Positions 59,842 through 64,000 of a DNA stretch of 64,000 nt are shown one piece after another. Origin of the DNA: Symbiopectobacterium sp051710525 (lineage in GTDB: Bacteria; Pseudomonadota; Gammaproteobacteria; Enterobacterales; Enterobacteriaceae); the NCBI GenBank assembly GCA_051710525.1, contig JBPESR010000010.1:38076-102075 (forward strand). Reading direction: 5' to 3'. The notes below the pieces were generated by a model. It worked only from the letters and a program-made list of their open reading frames with translations, had not been told where the DNA came from and did not search any database. The translations under genes and the position numbers were made by a program. How positions within the stretch are numbered: position 1 is the first letter of the stretch; each line of letters opens with the position of its first letter.

Positions 59842-61023
59842 GGTGTGATGTCGTTCCATGGGGCTATCAGTGCGAGCGGGCAGCAAACAGCGTAGGTTTC
59901 TCAATGCTGGCTAACCTAGCATGCGGTGAAAAAGGGGCGGCAGCATTGCGCAGAAGTTGGATTCTTTTGTTCTGTAACAGAGGGAGGATATCAAAATAAT
60001 CCACGCGGGAATGTGCGCATAACTGCTAAAGCAGGCGGGGACGGCGCTGCCAGAGGAATGACATAAAGGAAGGTCAAGGTATTGTGGTGCAGGAAGGCAA
60101 GTCGCCGTTGGTCTTGGTTACGACAGGCTACAATATCAATATTGCGGAGAGCCCCGTTGGTGCGCCGTCACCTTAGGCTTTTGCCAGAAAGATGGTGAAA
60201 AAATCACGCCTTTTTTAATGCTGGTTTACGACGTGCGTAACCGCATGTGATTTAATCGCGAACGATTAACGGAAGATAGCGTAGGAAGCCAGACCGCGAG
60301 AAGCCAGACCGCGATAGGTTTTGCCCAACGCTTTTATTACATTGTTGATATTACTGATAATACTCATCTTCTTTTCTTATTCCTATACTTTCTTGAATCT
60401 TAGTGGTTGGTGAACATGTTGAAGTTGACGCTAACGCTTTTGAACATGGCAACGATTTTTTTGATCAGTTTCATTTATCTCTCTCCGAGAGATTGTTCAT
60501 TTTTTCTGTGATAATCTTCATATTTTATGATAACCTTCTTTTTTATTTGTGATAATCTTCGTATTTTTTAATTAATATATACACCGCTTGGCAAGCGCAT
60601 ATACACTGCTTGGCAACGCAGGTCAACTTTTTTTGTGAGGCTAATCATAAAAAATAGTTCGAGAGTTTTCTGTGCATGAAACGCCGTTCTGTTTTGTAGA
60701 GTGACAGATAAATTGTCTGGATTATCAGTTGAAATACACAGCCCAGAAGCAGGAGAATCCCCGATTCTCCTCCGACCTGCCAGATACACTTGTGATGCGC
60801 CCCTCGCAAGCTAATCGTTTGCTTGCCCGCAGAACCGGTGTGAAGTGCATTCGGGAGCGTCAGATATTTGCGCTGCGGTGCGGAAGCGCGCTGTTGTGGA
60901 TTCGTGCAGCGATGGGAGATCGTCATGGCAGGCAAGGCCATATGCACCCTCTAGTCATTACTTTTACAAATAATGGTTTACAAATAATGGTTTACAAATA
61001 ATAACATCTCAGGGGATATCACC
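59842..61023. other. 1.2-kb stretch without a recognised gene
   Basis: Likely decayed coding DNA; short peptides such as GIVVQEGKSPLVLVTTGYNI (60077-60140) suggest a former gene that I cannot name. The part 60360-60620 is AT-rich with duplications (GATAATCTTC near 60510-60562, TACAC(C/T)GCTTGGCAA near 60588-60618, AATGGTTTACAAAT near 60971-61001). A 100-codon minus-strand frame at 60645-60947 has no recognisable features. Confidence 0.45.
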
Positions 61024-61965
61024 ATGTCAAATAGCTCTCGTCAGGCTGGCAATGCGGCGTGCCCGCAAAGCTCACTTAATGCTTTTTTTCACATCACACA
61101 GAGCGGCAGCAGTAATGTAAGACTGGAAGTGCTGGCCGGGTTAACCACGTTTCTGGCGATGGTGTATTCGGTTATTGTCGTGCCTGGCATGTTGAGCAAG
61201 GCGGGTTTCCCGCACACGCCGGTGTTTGTGGCAACTTGCCTGGTCGCAGGGCTGGGTTCCTTGCTGATGGGACTGTGGGCCAATCTGCCCATGGCAATCG
61301 GCTGCGCCATTTCGCTTACAGCATTTACCGCGTTTAATCTTCGCTTACAGCATTTACCGCGTTTAATCTGGTGTTGGGGCAACAGATCAGCATACCGGTA
61401 GACTTTAGGCGCGATCTTTCTGATGGGGTTACTGTTTACCGTAATCTCTGTGACTGGCATCCCTCCTGGATCCTGTGTAACTTGCCGTTTGGCGTGGCGC
61501 ATGGCCCCGGTATCGGTATTGGTCTGTTCTTGTTGAACATTGCCGCCAACTGCGTTGGTCTGGTGATCAAGAACCCGATCGACGGGCTGCCTGTTGAGTT
61601 GGGTAACTTCACCTCGTTCCAGGTGATCATGTCTTTACTGGGAGGTGATCATGTCTTTACTGGGACTGGCGGCCACCATCTATCTAGAAAAACATCGTGT
61701 GCCGCTAGAAAAACATCGTGTGCCGGGCGGCATCTTGTTAGTGATTGTGGCTATTTCGTTGGTGATTGTGGCTATTTCCATTATCGGCCTGATTTTTGAT
61801 CCGAACGTGAAATTCCAGGGCTGGTTCAGCTTGCCGAGCCTGACCGATGAAAACGGTCACTCGCTGATGTTTAGCCTGGATATCATGGGGGCGTTGCAAC
61901 TGGCGGTACTGCCAAGTGTACTGGCGCTGGATGATGGCGGCGTGTTTGGCGCTGGATGATGGCGG
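61024..61965 (+). pseudogene. ghxP: Guanine/hypoxanthine permease GhxP, broken
   Basis: NCS2-family purine importer. LNAFFHITQSGSSNVRLEVL AGLTTFLAMVYSVIVVPGML and LMGLWANLPMAIGCAISLTA match E. coli GhxP (YjcD). A 29-bp duplication at 61311-61368 shifts the frame, then GIGIGLFLLNIAANCVGLVI KNPIDGLPVELG. Further duplications at about 61624-61663, 61683-61723, 61738-61776 and 61920-61970. The C-terminal half is missing; after LAVLPSVLAL the sequence changes. Confidence 0.88.
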
Positions 61966-62109
61966 CGTGTTGTTCATCGCCTATAATCTGCGTCCGATTC
62001 TGGAACGTATTCGCACTATTCCACTGGTGGTGGAAGCTGGGCTGTTTGTCGTGCTGTTGTTTTCTCTGGCTGTCAGCAAACATTTCAGTTTACGCTGCCT
62101 GCGCAGCGT
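61960..62109 (+). pseudogene. Fragment of an unidentified membrane protein
   Basis: VLFIAYNLRPILERIRTIPL VVEAGLFVVLLFSLAVSKHF is open and hydrophobic but does not belong to GhxP. It stops at the IS3 element. On the far side of that element (63564-63620) RKKQGKKEVSTEPLAET-stop is a plausible C-terminus of the same protein, interrupted by the insertion. I do not recognise the protein. Confidence 0.45.
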
Positions 62110-63563
62110 TGTAGTGGTCAACAAAAACGTAGTGGTCAACAAAAACTGGCCACGGGTTTAGAGTTTTTCGAACCGATTTTCCGATTCGTTTGGTGGTAAC
62201 CCACCGTTATAGTCGTGCGGTATGAGTGTACTGTAATATCACACGATATAGTCCGTTATGGAGCGGGCTGCTTCGGTGCAGCTCCCGTATCCCATTACCA
62301 ATATCCATTCATTTTTCAGGCTTCTGAAAAAGCGCTCCATCGGGCTATTATCCCAGCAGTTTACGCGCCGGCTTATACCCTGCTTTATCCGGTAACGCCA
62401 CAGCAACTGACAGAACTGCCTGTATATGACAGAACTGCCTGCTTGTATATATATATGTATATATAATAATATATATGTATATATAATAATGGCTACCCTG
62501 CTCACTGTGGAACATTAGCCCTGATGGCCTCTGACCCGGTTTTCAAAAGCCATTTCCAGCGCCTTAGTGGTCAGCTGGCTGTCCGGTGAGAACGATATTG
62601 CCCAGCCCACCGGTTTTCTGGCGAACAGGTCGAGAACAACAGCAAGGTACGCCCAGCGTTTTCCTGTCCAAACATTTTTCCTGTCCAAACATAAGTCACA
62701 TCGTCGCCCCACACCAGGTTAGGTTCTGTGACGGCGAACTGGCGCTCAAGATAATTCGGTATGGCAACATGCTCCCGACCACCGCGTATATATCTGTGTT
62801 TCGGTTGCTGGCAGCTTACAAGCCCCAGCTCTTTCATGATTCTGCCAGCAAGAGCAAGCCAGCGCTCCATCCGGAAGCCCTGAGCGTTGCAATTGCGGAG
62901 ATACTTCTCGCCCCCGGCTGAGCCATGACTGATGTTGTCCAGTTCCTGAATCTGGCTGCGCAGCTTTGTACGTACGCCTTCTGTCCGGTTTATCAGGACG
63001 GCATTTCCAGTATTTATATAATTTAATTTCCAGTATTTATATTTATATAATTTCCAATATTTATATTTAATATATATAGCTGCTGCTTTATATATATAGC
63101 TGCTGCGGTGAACCCTGAACACGTGGCAGAGTGTGGCCACGGGATAACGCGCCATGAGTTTTCTGATTAACGATGAGTTTTCTGATTAACGAGAGCCGTT
63201 CAGAGAGTCTGACATCAAGAGCACGGTAGCCTTTTTTTTAATATTTCGTTTTCTATTTTTAAATACGTTGTAGTTTCTCCTTCAGCGCGCGTATTTCAAT
63301 CTGTTCTGGAGTAATGGGAGAGGCTTTAGGTGTTTTTCCCTGCCGTTTGTCCCGTAATGATCTGACCCAGCGGGTCATGTTAAGAGGCCGACATCCATAG
63401 CTTTGGCTGCTTCAGCAACGGTGTAGCTCTGATCGACAACCAACTGAGCGGATTCACGTTTGAACTTTGCACTGAAATTTCTTTTTTTCATTGGGGCACC
63501 TATGTTGTCCTGAGGTGAGTATATCACCTCTGTTCAGGTGACCAAATTCAGTGTGCCACTACA
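62110..63563 (-). mobile_element. IS3-family element, copy 2 (decayed, enlarged)
   Basis: About 1450 bp with terminal repeats TGTAGTGGTCAACAAAAACT (62110) and TGTAGTGGCACACTGAATTT (read from 63563). Broken orfB pieces show NLVWGDDVTYVWTGK, RVNCWDNSPMERFFRSLKNE and ARYPVATLCHVFRVHRSSYI; orfA pieces show QLVVDQSYTVAEAAKAMDVG. The terminus itself is duplicated (62110-62146). It has AT-rich expansions at 62444-62490 and 63005-63110. It is related to, but diverged from, copy 1. Confidence 0.9.
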
Positions 63564-63708
63564 ATCGTAAGAAACAGGGCAAAAAAGAGGTCAGCACAGA
63601 GCCCCTTGCCGAGACGTGACACGAAACCGATAAACAGCATTCATCGATAAACAGCATTCATCACTGGAATTCCTTTCCAAAGCATGAATATAGATTTAAA
63701 CCAAACAA

Positions 63709-63737
63709 AAAACCTCCGTCTTTCTACGGAAGGTTTT
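63709..63737 (-). terminator. Intrinsic terminator after tRNA-Trp
   Basis: On the minus strand a stem AACCTTCCGT / ACGGAGGTT with a six-base loop and one bulge is followed by a T run (complement of 63706-63712). It lies 10 bases after the tRNA-Trp gene and would end the rRNA operon transcript. Confidence 0.85.
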
Positions 63738-63746
63738 TTGTCTATC

Positions 63747-63822
63747 TGGCAGGGGCGGAGAGACTCGAACTCCCAACACCCGGTTTTGGAGACCGGTGCT
63801 CTACCAATTGAACTACGCCCCT
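63747..63822 (-). tRNA. tRNA-Trp, anticodon CCA
   Basis: 76-nt cloverleaf with encoded CCA; acceptor AGGGGCG pairs with CGCCCCT, anticodon loop TCTCCAAAA (CCA), T arm GGGAG-TTCGAGT-CTCTC with one G-T pair allowed. In E. coli trpT is the last gene after rrnC and aspT, the same arrangement as here. It seems intact. Confidence 0.95.
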
Positions 63823-63830
63823 AAATAAGG

Positions 63831-63880
63831 CGGGGGAACGGACGGGACTCGAACCAGCGACCCCTCTGCGTGACAGGCAT
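63831..63880 (-). pseudogene. tRNA-Asp stump fused to the start of 5S rRNA
   Basis: Read on the minus strand, GCCTGTCACGCAG (anticodon GTC arm), GGTTCGAGTCCCGTC and CGTTCC are the 3' two thirds of tRNA-Asp. The D arm and 5' acceptor strand are gone; instead the sequence upstream is AACAGAATATGCCTG, the leader and first bases of 5S rRNA. TGCCTG occurs in both genes, so a deletion at this 6-bp microhomology removed 5S rRNA and the 5' part of tRNA-Asp. An extra base also lies in the variable region. Confidence 0.88.
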
Positions 63881-64000
63881 ATTCTGTTTCATCTCACCTA
63901 TCCTTACGGTCCAGCAAGACCAATCTGTTAACAGCTGAATATCTTCATGAGTTCTGATTTGATTTTTCTCTCTTAATCAACACCAAAACATCTTCGGCGT
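63881..64000 (-). other. 23S-5S rRNA spacer at the window edge
   Basis: On the minus strand the sequence begins ACGCCGAAGATGTTTTGGTG and continues to AAACAGAAT, corresponding to the E. coli region directly after the 23S rRNA 3' end and before 5S. The 23S gene should lie just outside the window to the right on the minus strand. Confidence 0.85.

Noticed and set aside
60645..60947. A 100-codon minus-strand gene
   Set aside because: No family resemblance, no clear ribosome binding site, and it lies in a decayed region; left unannotated.
1..64000. All tandem duplications are assembly artefacts from unmerged contig overlaps
   Set aside because: They avoid all intact genes, one is nested inside another, and one is shared by two IS1 copies. 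I still cannot see reads, so individual cases may be errors.

Overview
The window looks like a chromosome segment of a gammaproteobacterium of the order Enterobacterales, closest in gene content and order to Serratia/Yersinia-type bacteria, that is in an advanced but recent state of genome decay. A recently host-restricted insect symbiont (Serratia symbiotica-like or Sodalis-like) fits best; this is inference from pseudogene load, IS load and synteny, not a database result. Roughly 18 protein genes are intact, about 33 are recognisable pseudogenes, and there are seven IS1-family, two IS3-family and one (plus one remnant) IS5/IS903-type elements, none with an evidently intact transposase.

Layout. 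1-6.8 kb: purR (broken), cfa (broken), ribE and mdtK (intact), tRNA-Val(GAC), a cold-shock-domain gene and yaiL (both broken). 7-13.2 kb: two inverted IS1 copies bound a flipped block yhaJ/yqjG-F-K-E-D-C, with yhaK cut in two halves now 4.7 kb apart. 13.3-19.1 kb: zur, lexA with two SOS boxes, broken dgkA, plsB, ubiA, broken ubiC. 19.4-28.9 kb: groL-groS with a heat-shock promoter, fxsA, IS1, broken aspA and dcuA, intact cutA, broken dsbD and yjdC, tRNA-Phe (the same order as the E. coli groE-pheU region). 29-40.4 kb: IS3, broken aldo/keto reductase, rsmC, aroQ, IS1, fhuD, fhuB (split by an IS5-type element with a 9-bp target duplication), a broken TonB receptor, then intact rimI and holD. 40.9-49.6 kb: IS1, broken xerD, intact dsbC-recJ-prfB-lysS, an intact AraC regulator and a broken LysE-type exporter. 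49.8-58.6 kb: IS1, then the arnBCADTEF lipid A modification operon in which only arnD is open. 58.8-64 kb: IS remnants, broken iron-type alcohol dehydrogenase and ghxP, IS3, and the distal end of an rRNA operon on the minus strand (tRNA-Trp, a stump of tRNA-Asp, 23S-5S spacer).

The most unusual feature is not a gene system but a mutational signature: about fifty short perfect or near-perfect tandem duplications (mostly 15-35 bp, extremes 5 and 105 bp, sometimes 3-5 copies) scattered through pseudogenes, IS elements and spacers and absent from the reading frames of all intact genes. Nested and IS-shared examples argue that they are real and accumulated over time. Other structural events are an IS1-IS1 inversion that split yhaK, and a deletion at a 6-bp microhomology that removed 5S rRNA and the 5' part of tRNA-Asp.

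Functionally, translation (lysS, prfB, tRNAs), chaperones (groESL), phospholipid synthesis (plsB), riboflavin (ribE), ubiquinone prenylation (ubiA) and repair (lexA, recJ) are kept, while iron-siderophore uptake, L-Ara4N lipid A modification, aspartate/fumarate metabolism, purine repression and XerD recombination are lost. Some losses leave partners stranded: ubiA without ubiC and dsbC without dsbD.
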